A stretch of 64,000 bases of DNA from assembly GCA_033816765.1 (NCBI GenBank), contig CM066290.1, positions 1,302,001 to 1,366,000 of the forward strand, given 5' to 3'. The position numbers were made by a program, and so were the translations under genes. Of the stretch, positions 21,357 through 32,255 are shown piece after piece. The notes beneath the pieces were generated by a model that worked only from the letters and a program-made list of their open reading frames with translations, was not told the origin of the DNA and searched no databases. The number at the start of each line of letters is the position of its first letter. Within the stretch, counting starts at the first letter, position 1. Source of the DNA: Nothopassalora personata (lineage: Eukaryota; Ascomycota; Dothideomycetes; Mycosphaerellales; Mycosphaerellaceae).

Positions 21357-21945
21357 ATGGCGCCTTGCAACTACGACCAGCCTAACTTACCCTTGATGGC
21401 TTACGACGATCCCAATTGGCTTGGGGACGTTTTGGGCACAGAAGAGCGCATACAGGAAGCAGCAAGAGATCACGGCATGAGCCACTCACCAACATCTGCA
21501 CCCAGTCCAGATGGACGGAGCAAAAGCCGTGAGATAATTTGTTTCGGACTCCAAGCCAATATGCAACTCCCGATACGGACATCAATCATTCCGATCCGCT
21601 GGCACCTACCCATCGGGCTCTCAATAAGGTACATCCATCGTCCACTGCAGTGCTGGCCTTGCCTCTCGGTGTACGACTGCCGTCGAGGTCGATCCTGTCT
21701 TTCTCTGTGCAGGCATCGCCGCCATCCCCCCAGGCCGCCACCCTACAGCCAACTTGATGTGCGTCTTCCCTGGCTGTGGTTAAGTCACCTTGTTCTCTCG
21801 CAAGGCTGAACTACAGCGTCATATTGAGGCTCACCTCTTACCACAGTGCCCGTCCCACGTTGATAGATGTGGTCGAGCCGGTGTCGACGGCGTCAAATAG
21901 ACGGAACATCTGGGAATTCATTTGAGGAAGATGCCCGGCATGTAG
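21357..21945 (+). pseudogene. C2H2 zinc-finger gene copy 1, decayed
   Basis: ATG 21357 opens MAPCNYDQPNLPLMAYDD and NWLGDVLGTEERIQEA. After a broken middle, a frame at 21757 reads MCVFPGCG, then a TAA (21781), then VTLFSRKAELQRHIEAH. Together this is one C-x4-C...H-x3-H finger. It continues CPSHVDRCGRAGVDGVK, a TAG (21898), then TEHLGIHLRKMPGM and a final TAG (21943): a second finger whose last His has become Pro. The two in-frame stops and damaged second finger mark it as a relic. One stop could be masked by an unrecognised intron, since the G-GTTAAGT around 21778 resembles a weak donor. The next gene is a relative. Confidence 0.5.
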
Positions 21946-22420
21946 GTGCACTTTCTGCACGACGTTCTGATAGTGAGATGTGCTGACGATTTGATGACCT
22001 TGAGGCACGTGTGCGCAGTGAAACGCTTGTATCGATGTTATAAGTTGATGCAGAGTCTAGAATGCTTTGCAGTCCTTCTTGCGCTGCTCTCGCATACAAA
22101 GCCCCATCGTTCGACCGCTGCCATCATTCCTACTCGGAATCATCAGCTGATGTCTTCAATAGTATAATCCATACACTAGCGTCGCCCTCCCCTAACACAT
22201 GAACCTGAAGCCCAACCCCTCGAATCTAGTGGCTTGGCGGTTCATACACGGCATATAGCTTCAGCATCCGCCGCTCCCAGCTGCAGCAGTCTTATTCTCT
22301 TCCACGCCTCACTTCAACAGCTCGAAAGCCACGAACCTCCACTTTCAGCCATTCAATACCGCTTCCACTAGCTTCCTGCACCGCCCTACCAAGGCCACCA
22401 GCGTCGCCCTCCAGCAAGCC
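21946..22420. other. intergenic between the two zinc-finger relatives
   Basis: No gene recognised. Confidence 0.35.
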
Positions 22421-23211
22421 ATGGCGGTCTCGTTCGAGAACGACCAAGGTGGGCCAATTCCATATCCCTGGAACGACGAGAACTGGCTCAGTGCCATGAT
22501 CGAGCGATTGGAGGAGCTGGAGAGCTCGGTAGCGCCTGCATATGCAGGTGGCACTTGGCGATTGTTTTTTTTAGAAAAAAAAAACAAAACTAATGCATTG
22601 TCCTTCTGCAACAGTTCGCCGTCCGGAGTTAATACACAGCCTGCAATGCCAAGCAGTCATAGCAATTCAGCTACTCGCAATTTTCAGCTTCGACAACCAT
22701 CGAGCGTTGTCGCACCATCGGTCGTGACTGCTGCTGTTGGACGTCATTACCTGCCGTGTTGAATTTAGCCGTCGCCACCCGAAGGCAGCAGCGTAGCATA
22801 TGGGATTCCTCTGCGTAATAAGGTTTGCTAGTGGGTTCTATGGCATTCACTCACGCTCCATGTGATTCGATGCTTACGCGTACATCTTGGCGCAGAAGGG
22901 TATATAAGGGCATGCTCATTCACTTGTAGATAGTAACAACAAGCAACAACAATCAAGTCAATTAGGTTGTTCACCACACGTTTATACAACATGCCGCACC
23001 GTCGGCTCTATTCCACCAAATCGTCAGGCCACTCGATGCCTTCAGTGCGGCATTTGGCTCTCGACGACTTGCAGAGCTGCAGCGTCACATGCAGACTCAC
23101 GTTCCTGCAGCCTACGTCTGTACTTTCGCGGGCTGCGAGCGAGGCGGCACCAGCGGATTCAAGCGTGCTGAGAACTTGAGGAATTGTCTGAGGAGGATTC
23201 ATGGCATGTGA
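22421..23211 (+). pseudogene. C2H2 zinc-finger gene copy 2, degenerate or multi-exon
   Basis: ATG 22421 opens MAVSFENDQGGPIPYPWND and NWLSAMIERLEELESS, paralleling copy 1 (NWLGDVLGTEERIQEA). A T8/A10 run at about 22564-22583 with TTTTAG looks like the acceptor of an intron beginning near GTAGCG (22532). About 400 bp on, one frame reads AFGSRRLAELQRHMQTH, then VCTFAGCERGGTSGFKR, then AENLRNCLRRIHGM-stop (23209-23211). The fingers are incomplete: the first lacks its Cys pair and the second has Cys in place of its first His. A TATA box at 22901 could instead start a short separate transcript for the 3' part. Confidence 0.4.
22901..22907 (+). promoter_or_regulatory. TATA box-like element
   Basis: TATATAA in GGGTATATAAGGG, followed after about 25 bp by a CA-rich leader-like stretch (CAACAACAAG) and an ATG at 22991. 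It may drive a transcript for the zinc-finger 3' portion. Confidence 0.35.
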
Positions 23212-23831
23212 CATATGTTGTTGCGCAGAAGATGAGGCGATGTACTCTCCAGGGGCTTGAGTAGTGGTGTGCTATGGGATTGATTTAGTATGTACCTGTT
23301 GTCGAATTGAATGTGTTGTTGGCTCTCACTCTGTCTCTATTTCTCACAAACTGCTCGCGGAGTCTGTCCAAGGTGAGCAGCGTGCAGGTAATAGAAAGAT
23401 GAAGTGGTGGTTCAGACGCGGACGATCAGACTCGGCCCTCTCGGACTGCGGTAGGTTCCAGGCTGCTGCGCTTACACGTATATTACGCTCTCAATCTTCA
23501 ACTTCATTGGAATAGCCTCAAGCGCAGATTCAGCCAAGTGAGATGGACCTCGTATAGTCATTGTCAAACAAGCCCTTAATGGGTAGAGAAGTCCAAACTG
23601 TCAGGCGCTGCATTGTTGAAACGTTTTCGGGGGACTGGCGAGAGCGTTGGCGCAATATCTAGAATCCATGCAATGCCATTATCATGCATGCTATACATGC
23701 TACAGCAATACGAAATCCATCTTTCTCATTATCCTCTTCGTCCTGACCTCGCAAAGAGAAAATTGGTTTCGGCCGTAAACTCGGCATCTTCATTCATCAC
23801 GTATGCTTTTCTTCCTCGATTCATCAACATC
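23212..23831. other. intergenic, nothing recognised
   Basis: No supported gene on either strand. Confidence 0.35.
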
Positions 23832-24298
23832 TTATTGTCCTGGAGTGATAGTGCGAGCTGGGATAGTGATAGCTGGCAGGTTCACGAATGGTGGCAAGGT
23901 GAAGCCTGGGATGGTGATTGCTGGAATGACGATCTAAGGCCGAGTCAGCAAAATGGCAGCACAAGATCCCTATGATGACTTACTGGAACGTCGGTTGGTA
24001 GGGTGGCTGGGGCGGTGATCGTGGGCACCGACACGGTTGGGAGTGTTATTGGCAAATCGGTTGGCAGACCAGTCGGCAATTCCATGTCGGTTGGTAGAGT
24101 AGGCGTTGGGAGAACATCCGTTGGCAGGTCGGTTGGCAGGTTGGTTGGCAGCGTGGTTGCTGGAAGAGCACCGCTTTGAAGGCGAGTTGCAAGGCCAACG
24201 AGGCCGTTAAGGAAGTTGAGGAAATTGCCTTGTGGCTCGGGCACTGGAGCGGCTAAAGTGCCAGCGGCGTACAGAGCGATGATGCTGATGCACTGCAT
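23832..24298 (-). CDS. small secreted protein with Leu-Pro-Thr repeats
   Basis: Two exons: complement of 23832..23933 and 23984..24298 (intron 50 nt, GTAAGT...TTAG, phase 0), 138 aa. MQCISIIALYAAGTLA is a signal peptide. After NFLNFLNGLVGLATRLQ the protein becomes a series of short units LPT(N/D)LPTD, LPTPTLPTDM, LPTGLPTDLP; the second exon carries on with VIPAITIPGFTLPPF and LPAITIPARTITPGQ-stop. The Pro/Thr spacing suggests an extended, possibly O-glycosylated, wall or extracellular protein. There is no GPI signal and no cysteine in the mature part. Without the splice the first exon reads a few random residues to a stop, so the intron is favoured because the repeat style resumes. Function is unknown. 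Confidence 0.65.
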
Positions 24299-25930
24299 TT
24301 TGACGGTGTTGATGAAGATAATTGAGTGAGAAGTTGGGAGCAGAGTGCTGATGCTGAGAAGTCAGAGGATGAGATCGTCGAAGCTGTTGATGCTGAGTCG
24401 TTATCGTGATGATGTTTGAATCTGTGGAAGTCATGCCATCTCTTATACCACATCGTCAGCATACACTGGTAAGTGCTTCTTCGCGACCTTCGCCATTATC
24501 ATCGAACTCCTCTGGCCAAAGGTCTCCCATACACTCGCACTAAGACATGTTCACGCTGCTGTATACAGCTCTCAACTCCGTCTACAGGCATGATCGACGT
24601 CGTCGTGATTCCGCTCCTGTCTAGATGACAGCGTGGCTCTGTGTATCCAGCCTCGTGGGACGAAGGATACTGGTCGCTCGAGCCATATTGCCACCAGTGT
24701 GAAAGGCTTAGACCTGAACAGCACATTCAAGACAAGTTGACGATACAATTCCGCGGAGTAGAGGTCGGAGGCGGTACGATCAACACGTGTAGACGGTATT
24801 GTCTTATGCGAGCGCTTTCGCAAAAACGTCGCAGGCCCAGGAGCCAGGTTTTCAGAGGTCCAGAGCGAGAGACATTGATATCAGGGGCGTGCTAGGCCCG
24901 TGAACAGCCAGGAGCATTTTCGGTGCGTTGCGAAAAATGCCTGCGGTCGCGCCTCTCAAGCTGTATCAATGCGGCCAGGGCTCGAAGCATCGTGGACCTA
25001 CCTTCAATTCTAGCGCGCAAAGACTCGACTGTGCGCGAGAATGTCTTCAAAAGTTCTATTTCCACGTGTGCAGGCAACGAGATCTCCGATGTCTTAGTTG
25101 GTTCATGGTATTAAGCGGACCACCAGCGGCTCAGCGGCTACAGTCTTAGCTGGCACGTCGTGCACTATTGTTCCTGGACAGATTAGTGGTTCTTTCCTCA
25201 TGCGAAAGGCACGTTGTCTCTATCATGTCTTGCAGTAACCGCCAACTTCGAAAGCAGATCAAGCACATATCTCTCGATAGCCGAAAACAGAGTCAGCAAG
25301 ACGATGGCATCGCGCGTGAACACCGGGACGGGACCGGTGAGCTCTTCAATGTCCCGATCTCGTCCAGATTGAGTACCCACGTGCTCCATGTGCAGGCTAG
25401 GCTCTGCAGATCGACGTCCAGCGCAGGAGTGAGGATGGCTGGGTGTCATCGATACGCCTTGCTGTGCCTGAGCAGGTGTCGATGACGACGAAGAAGGTTG
25501 CTGCTTGGGTCCGTACGACTGCATTGCTTGGACTGATAATGGTAGCTCGATGAGATAGGATATGGACTGGAGTATATCTGCTGTGTGATCCCCTGCGCGT
25601 TTGGACAGCATAGCATACCTTTTCGCCCGGAGTCGTCGACCAGGACATCTCAGAAGCACGTGACTGTGTCGCAAGCAGCATGTCCACGGCTCACGCTCTG
25701 GCAATGATGAGCAGCAGTCGTGCTCGACGATGGAGATGGAACGCTAATGTGAAGTAAGAAGTACGACCTGAAAGAAGGCGAAGGGGGAAATTATGCAAGC
25801 TCTGCATAAATGCACCCCCCCCCCTCCCCCCCCCCCCCACAGTTTTCTCCGCATTTGGCGGAGTCGGTTACCCGCGGATACATCGACAACATCTCCTCGT
25901 CTTTCACTCATGTAGAATATTCAATCCATC
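24299..25930. other. intergenic, 1.6 kb, with poly-C tract
   Basis: No supported gene. Its right end is the promoter of the MCC gene and holds an interrupted poly-C tract at 25814-25838, about 90-120 bp before the ATG. Confidence 0.4.
25814..25838 (+). repeat. poly-C/CT tract in the MCC promoter
   Basis: C-runs interrupted by one T, ending CCCAC. Pyrimidine tracts close upstream of the start are common in fungal promoters; the length here is unusual and prone to slippage. Confidence 0.6.
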
Positions 25931-28224
25931 ATGCGGTCCATAGCGCGAAGGAGCGGTCTCCCGAGTCCCACCAGTACCGCCATAGCCCGGCGAGGACGAA
26001 GTTGGCATTCAACACAAACAACCACAACTCACGAGCCTCTCAAATCCATCCTAATAGCCAACCGTGGTGAGATTGCATTACGCGTAGGACGAACAGCATC
26101 TCAGTACGGTATCAGAACAACAACACTCTACACCGATCCCGATCGACTGTCGCAACATGCCCTCAGTTCTCCATTTGCCGTGAACTTGGGGTCGACTGAT
26201 CAGTACCTCAATGCATCTCGTATCATCCAAGTCGCGAAAGAAAATGGCTGCCAGGCTATCCATCCAGGCTACGGCTTTTTGTCTGAGAATGCTGACTTCG
26301 CGAAGGCGTGTACTGATGCTGGCATCAAGTTCATTGGCCCTCCACACGCTGCCATCGAAGCAATGGGTGATAAGTCCAGATCAAAGGAGATTATGATTAA
26401 GGCTGGTGTACCATGCATTCCTGGCTACCACGGGACGGAGCAAGATCCAAGCCATCTCGAGCAGGAGGCTGAGAAGATGGGCTACCCAGTCCTTCTGAAA
26501 GCTGTCAAAGGCGGCGGCGGTAAAGGCATGAGAATCGTGATGAAGGCCGATGAGTTTCGAAGCCAGCTTGAGTCCGCCAAATCAGAAGCTCGATCTAGTT
26601 TCGGCGATGATGTGATGCTTGTCGAGAAGTACATCACCACCCCACGACATATCGAGGTCCAGGTTTTTGCCGACAGCCATGGAAATTGCGTTGCCTTGGG
26701 AGAGCGAGACTGTAGCATCCAAAGGCGGCATCAAAAGGTCTTAGAGGAGTCACCTGCTCCAAACTTGGCGGAAGATGTAAGACAAGATCTGTGGGAGAAG
26801 GCAAGGCAAGCAGCACTTGCAGTCGGCTACGAGGGTGCCGGCACTGTTGAGTTCATATTCGACAATGATACAGGCGAGTTCTTTTTCATGGAGATGAACA
26901 CCAGACTTCAAGTCGAGCATCCAGTCACCGAGATGGTGACTGGAGAAGACCTCGTCAGATGGCAAATCATTGTGGCTGAAGGAGGAAAGCTGCCGCTTAC
27001 ACAAGCTGAAGTGCAAGAGCAGATCAATGCTAGAGGTCACGCTATCGAAGCTCGAATCTACGCCGAAGACCCAGCAATGAACTTCATTCCATCTACAGGC
27101 AAGCTTCTGCATTTGAGGACGCCTGTTCAAACGGAATCTGTGCGGATTGACGCTGGCTTTGTACAAGGCGACGAAGTATCGAGCCATTACGATCCCATGA
27201 TTGCAAAGCTGATCGTCAGCGGTCCAGACAGAGCTTCAACCTTGCAGAAGATGGTCACAGCCCTGGAAGAATATGAGGTGGCGGGCCCCACTACGAACAT
27301 CGAGTTCGTAAAGCGAGTCTGCCAAAGTGCCGATTTCATCGCGGGCCATGTCGAGACCGGCTATATTCCAAAGCACCACGAGGAGCTCTTTGCCAATGAA
27401 GCTGTCACAAACGAGGTATGGACGCAAGCAGCGATTGGTCTGTACGAAGCCGAACAGAGGCGGCAGAATGCCGTGAAAGCACCAGTACAACCACAGCAGA
27501 CCATTGGCTTTGGCAACGTACCACAACCACGGGAGTTCCACCTCGTAGAAACATCGACCGATCCTCAAAAGACCAATAAGCCTGTCCCGGTCCGCGTGCT
27601 GAAGATAGCGGCCGACACGTATCACATCACGATTCACGACGAAACGTTTACCACGACCTCATCCTACCAATCCGATACTAACACCTTGACCTCGTTCTTT
27701 CCTCACACCAGGATTTCCACCACACTCGTGCGCGATCCAGAAACGAACAATTTAACACTGTTCCAACGAGGGCGTCAATACAATATCCACTTAGCTCTTC
27801 CAAAATGGGCCGAAAAGGCCCTTGGGATGAAGGACGTCGCCAACTCCGTGTTGGCTCCTATGCCATGTAAAGTGCTTAGAGTTGAAGTCATTGCAGGCGA
27901 CAAAGTGACCAAAAATCAGCCGCTGGTCGTGATTGAGAGCATGAAGATGGAGACTGTGATAAGCAGTCCGCAGGTACGTGCTAAAGATCGAGCCACGTCC
28001 TGGCACAGGAGACGCTGGAGCGTCCAAGACATCCACTGCATGACGTGTTCCTCTCTTTTGCTCAGCCATTTTCCAAAACACTGCACCTTGCTTTCCGAGT
28101 ATAGCTAACACTTTGCTGTCTGTAGGACGGTACTGTCAGCAAGGTGGTACACCGACAGGGCGATGTAGTGAAGGCTGGGACGAGTTTGGTTGAATTTGAA
28201 GGTGGTAATGATGCAGAAGCCTAA
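25931..28224 (+). CDS. mccA: 3-methylcrotonyl-CoA carboxylase biotin-containing (alpha) subunit, mitochondrial
   Basis: Two exons, 25931..27973 and 28126..28224 (intron 152 nt), 713 aa. The N-terminus (MRSIARRSGLPSPTST...ARRGRSWHST) is an Arg/Ser-rich matrix presequence. Biotin carboxylase domain: SILIANRGEIALRV, HPGYGFLSENA, KAVKGGGGKGMR (ATP grasp), GTVEFIFD, FFMEMNTRLQVEHPVTE. Then a BT-like linker and the BCCP domain with VLAPMPCKVLRV, the biotin site ESMKMET, and GTVSKVVHRQGDVVKAGTSLVEF. The intron falls between the biotin strand and the last BCCP strands. Size and architecture fit MCC alpha rather than pyruvate or acetyl-CoA carboxylase. It carboxylates 3-methylcrotonyl-CoA in leucine breakdown together with the beta subunit, which is not in this window. 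Confidence 0.93.
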
Positions 28225-29019
28225 TTTATGCCCCAGACATCTACTTGTTCTCAGGCGCTCGAAGCACTTTATTACACAGGCTATGAGTGCTGTCGCTTAC
28301 GAATTGTAGGGACCACCTCTTCTGCAAGTCTAGCAGACGAATGATGATGTTTCTCGCACGCCGCCGTGGCGAGCATTGCACCTCCCTGAATCACCTCACA
28401 AATGCCACATCGATCACCAACCCACCAGAACATCATGCACTTAGCCGCGGGAGGATTCATGGAAGGACTGCCGCATCACCCATGTCCTTGCAACTGAAAG
28501 AAGTGGTCCCTCATACCGCTCGTTGACAGTACCCAGGATCTTGCCGGAAGCGTCACCTCGAGGCTCGCAGCATCAGACGTTCATCATCACCAGCACACTC
28601 GAGCACGATTCGACAATCTTTGCAACGAATCAGTCGTCTCGGGAGCATTTCCCCACGAATCAGAGGAATTGCGTTGCGGAGTACTGCAAATGTGGCTCGT
28701 GCAGGCGAGATTCAACTTCATGTACAGTGACGTCTGTGTCTTCATGCAAGGGCGATGCACTGTGATGGACTTCTTCTGCAGCGCAACCACACCCACATCC
28801 TCGGGACGACAAGGTAAACTTGGGCCGGTTGTGGTCACACGATCGCCCCTGCATTGGCGCCCGTTTCTCAGCGATTCGTAACACCGAAACGTCATCGTTA
28901 CTGACATGCTATATATGTTTCACCGTGCTGACGGATACCATAGAGTGACATCGACAGCAACCACAACCTTGGCACAACATTTAGACAGACGGAAGAAAAT
29001 CTGTGAATCGTAAGCAACC
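28225..29019. other. intergenic, nothing recognised
   Basis: Open frames on both strands are short and compositionally random. Confidence 0.4.
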
Positions 29020-29547
29020 ATGGCCAACCTTGCCCTCCAGGGCGTTCTGAATTTCTTCGGGGACGGCAACAAATACAGCGACAAGATCCTCGACCCCATC
29101 TGCAAGCAAATGCCCAAAGGCGGCAAGAAAGCTTCAGAGCAATATCACGGCAAAGGCAACACTCCTCGTGACTCTGGATCTCGACGCAAATCCCGTCACG
29201 ATGAACCAAGTAATTCTCGGCATCGCTCTTCGGGGCATCACGACAAGTATGATCGACACGACGACCGGCGAGACAGCCATCAATCTTCGCGAGATCGGGA
29301 TAGGGTTCGCGACAGTCGAAGGTCCTCAGAGTCCGAGTATCGTCGACCGAGCAGAAGGGAGGATGAGAAGCGACGGTCTTCGTCAGACGATCATCGGAGG
29401 CGGTCATCGAGACGGGATGAGAGGCCTCCGCCGCCAAGGGAGGAGAGGAGACGGGATGATAGGGACAGAGACAGGTATAGAGACGAGCCGCGGAGGCGTG
29501 AGAGGGAGAGTTCGAGCCGGAGTCAAGATCCGTATCGTCGGAGATGA
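29020..29547 (+). CDS. Arg/Ser/Asp-rich hypothetical protein
   Basis: Single exon of 175 aa from ATG 29020. The first 45 residues (MANLALQGVLNFFGDGNKY...KILDPICKQMPKGGKK) look folded or membrane-associating; from about residue 46 the protein is almost wholly Arg, Ser, Asp, Glu and His, with RD/RS/RR dipeptides, ending SRSQDPYRRR. RS-like tails occur in RNA-binding and splicing factors, but there is no RRM or zinc finger here, so this does not prove an RNA role. Long open antisense frames across it are a by-product of the biased composition. Function is unknown. Confidence 0.6.
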   Translation: MANLALQGVLNFFGDGNKYSDKILDPICKQMPKGGKKASEQYHGKGNTPRDSGSRRKSRHDEPSNSRHRSSGHHDKYDRHDDRRDSHQSSRDRDRVRDSRRSSESEYRRPSRREDEKRRSSSDDHRRRSSRRDERPPPPREERRRDDRDRDRYRDEPRRRERESSSRSQDPYRRR

Positions 29548-30080
29548 TGAGAGCGGGATGTGAGACGAAGTGATGTGTTCAGGTTTCGGTAGTGGTGAGT
29601 TTGTCCAGCGTCGTCCGATATCAGTCGATTGCTGACGATGTACAGACTGTTGCTTCAGCTAGCAAGTGTGCGTTGTTGTATGATTCCCTTGGACGATTAG
29701 ACCTCTTTGCAATGCAACTTCTTGCTCTCATTGTGCCCACTAGACAAATCTTGTGTTTGCAACCGGGTGGGTTCGCGACATACATCTGTTGCCATTTAGT
29801 CGTCATGTTGGTACATCGTCGATTGCAGCACCAACACGCCCGGTTTTCGAGATGTGCGTGCTTGGTGCATGGGATCCTGTCCTCACGATTCCTTGGGGCA
29901 CAGGCTTGCTGGGTCTCACGTGATCTGATGGTGTAGGCATCTTGCTGAATACTCGAGGCGAGCATCAAACTTGAGGCTATGTTTTATTCGAGCTGAATCC
30001 ATTCCGCAGCATGTTTGCGTGTCTCTGCAACGCTACGAAGAGATCCAGGGTTTCGATGGGGGAACGGAGCTCACTGCCGC
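29548..30080. other. intergenic between two convergent genes
   Basis: Nothing recognised. Confidence 0.4.
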
Positions 30081-31330
30081 TCATCCGGCAATCTTGTTCC
30101 AACCGTTCAACCAATTACCTCGAGTCGACCTGCTTAAGCACATTCCGCGACCTAGCCAGAGAGTAGATACGACAGAGCCGGCCATCAAGAGATATGCCAG
30201 GTTGGTTTTCGAAGCTGCCTCTGCGACTCTGCCCGTGCTCGTGATCGGCACTATCCTTTCAACGGGCTTGCAGGGCTTGGGCGTTGGTGCAGTACCACCA
30301 ATACACAAGTTGATCGGAGTCTTCCTTGTCAATTTGTGGTCGGGGTCAAAGTCGACTGGCTCACTGACGGGATCGGTAAGGCTCGAATCTGGTATGTCTG
30401 GTGGCACGCCATTTACGAACAAAGCTCCATCATCCTGCTTTGCAGTTGCGCTTTGGACATCAGTCCACTCGCCAGTCTGATTCTGCCCACATGCAGCCAC
30501 ACGGACGGAGTAGGTTGCACCTGGCTGATAAAATGGCCATGTTGCCCACTTGTTAATCAACATCTCCTGTGTATCGTGAGGACCGCCATTCATCGAGATC
30601 TCCACCTTGTAGAGGTATGCTCCCCATACTGGATCCCATGTCGCAGTAACGCCTCCTTCGGGGTTCTGTCCCACGCGTAGATTGCTGGGTATCGGAAGAT
30701 ATCGCTTCAACCTTGGGTCGTCCTTGGGCGGCGGCACGAGCGGACATGCTCCAATGCCGAAACTATGGACGAGTGTCTCTGAGAAGGCATATGCAACGTG
30801 ATAGTCTCCCCATGAATTGGGGTGCAATCCATCGATGCCGCCGGGGCATACGCAGTTACCACAGGCATAGTTCTCGGCTACATACACCGGGAATACCGGT
30901 GATTCGGGTGTACCAGTCTCGGCGCTCACACACTGCGAGGTCGATTGTGGGGACAACTCTGGGACCATGGCGAGCCAGTGAGATTGCGCACGACGGAAGG
31001 TGTCGAAGAATATTGGGACCTGCCAAGTCGGGAAAAAGCATTCGGAGTATTTTGTTGTATACAGCTCATCGGCAGTATTGCTGATGTCGGCGTACCACGG
31101 AACGTCCTAGATTGGAGCAGCACAAGCGAACGAGGCTTGGTTAATCCCCGTTGGATAGAACAACGGACTTGCAGACCAGTCGTTGGCAATGAGAGTCTCG
31201 CGGAGGACTCGATCAGTGACAATGTCGTGCGTGTGTGTGTGGCTTACAGAGGTTTGTTAGGGACGACTGCCGAAACAGTATTTGCTCCTTTGGGACCCAA
31301 GAAAATGCCCGGCAAACCTCGAAAAGTATA
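30081..31330 (-). pseudogene. SGNH/GDSL-like hydrolase with fibronectin III-like C-terminus; nonsense codon and damaged 5' end
   Basis: A 342-codon open frame (31106 to 30081) reads WYADISNTADELYTTKYS, FFDTFRRAQSHWLAMVPE, NYACGNCVCPGGIDGLHPN (the DGLHPN His block of SGNH hydrolases) and AYAFSETLVHSFGIG. A beta-sandwich-like segment follows (PSNLRVGQNPEGGVTATWD, VEISMNGG, YSVRVAACGQNQTGEWTD), as in fungal esterases with a fibronectin III-like tail. Directly upstream and in frame is a TAG (31107-31109), preceded by LIANDWSASPLFYPTGIN and ASFACAAPI, clearly the same protein. The stop thus interrupts the domain and no Met precedes it. Further 5', LPGIFLGPKGANTVSAVV followed by GTAAG suggests an earlier exon. 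The GDS nucleophile block is not found. These enzymes deacylate polysaccharides or lipids. Confidence 0.6.
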
Positions 31331-31799
31331 TTAGTCGAATGAACCATCTTCATGATATGAGGAGAAAGATGATGTGACCTATGTCACACGGCATCGGTGG
31401 GACTACTGGTCACCTGGAAGGAGAAGAATTTCATCACCCAACGCAGGGCCTGAGAGAGGACATTCTACCCCTTTTCGGGTCGCCGCCGTGAGCATGTGAA
31501 GATATTGCCATACATACGAGGAACCTGTTATGAAGAAATTCATAACGCTCGTTAGAGTGGTAACACACTGCTGCCATCAGCCAGCGTGACAAAGACCCTT
31601 CGCGACAACCGCTCACGACTGCCTGGACCCATTCGCCATAGGCATGCAGCGATATTACTCTACTTCGAATGGCTGACACACCTCGTCGACTCAAAGCAAT
31701 AATAGGTCCCCTATCGTCACTCATAGGACGTAATACTGTGCGGGCTCGTCAGGTCGCAAAGTGTCTAACACAACGAGGCCGTCAGTGAAACTTCCCGCG
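31331..31799. other. intergenic, nothing recognised
   Basis: A 96-codon minus-strand frame (31434-31724) exists but has no protein-like features. Confidence 0.35.
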
Positions 31800-32253
31800 A
31801 ACTGCATCGAGTGTCAACCAGCCATCGTGCGTATCTTTCACGACGAGACTTTCGCATACCAGATCACCCATTGTTGATGCGATCGGAATACTCTGCGACT
31901 TGATGCTTGGCTGCCAGTGGGTCATCAGCATGCATTTCTGCACCTTCCAGATGTCCTAGAAGCCCCGATCACCGCACGATAGCATGGAAAGGCATTCGTA
32001 AGCAATATCTGCTATGATTTTGTTCGCATGCTTCTGCCTGAGCTCAACCAAAGATATCGAAGCCTCAAATTTGTCCTCATGCTAGAATTGCAAGGACAAG
32101 AACCTCAACGCGTGGCCCATGCCGAACGCAAACTCGAGCTTCCCCTTCGGAGCAGTTGACCAGGCAGACATATTCTCTGCCACTGCTGAGACAGACGCTT
32201 GGTCTACAAAAACGCCTGATTGAGCAATATTGCCGGTAAAACATCGATCCCTC
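31800..32253 (-). pseudogene. decayed gene fragment of unknown family abutting the pogo element
   Basis: One minus-strand frame stays protein-like for about 140 codons, interrupted only by TAG codons: SGVFVDQASVSAVAENM, KGKLEFAFGMGHALRFLS, stop, HEDKFEASISLVELR, HANKIIADIAYECLSML, stop, DIWKVQKCMLMTHWQP, MGDLVCESLVVKDTHDG. The TAG positions could derive from CAG. I do not recognise the family. It ends at the left terminus of the transposon, so the insertion may have cut the gene. Confidence 0.35.
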
Positions 32254-32255
32254 TA

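Noticed and set aside
31434..31724. 96-codon minus-strand frame
   Set aside because: No domain, no splice context and composition like random sequence.
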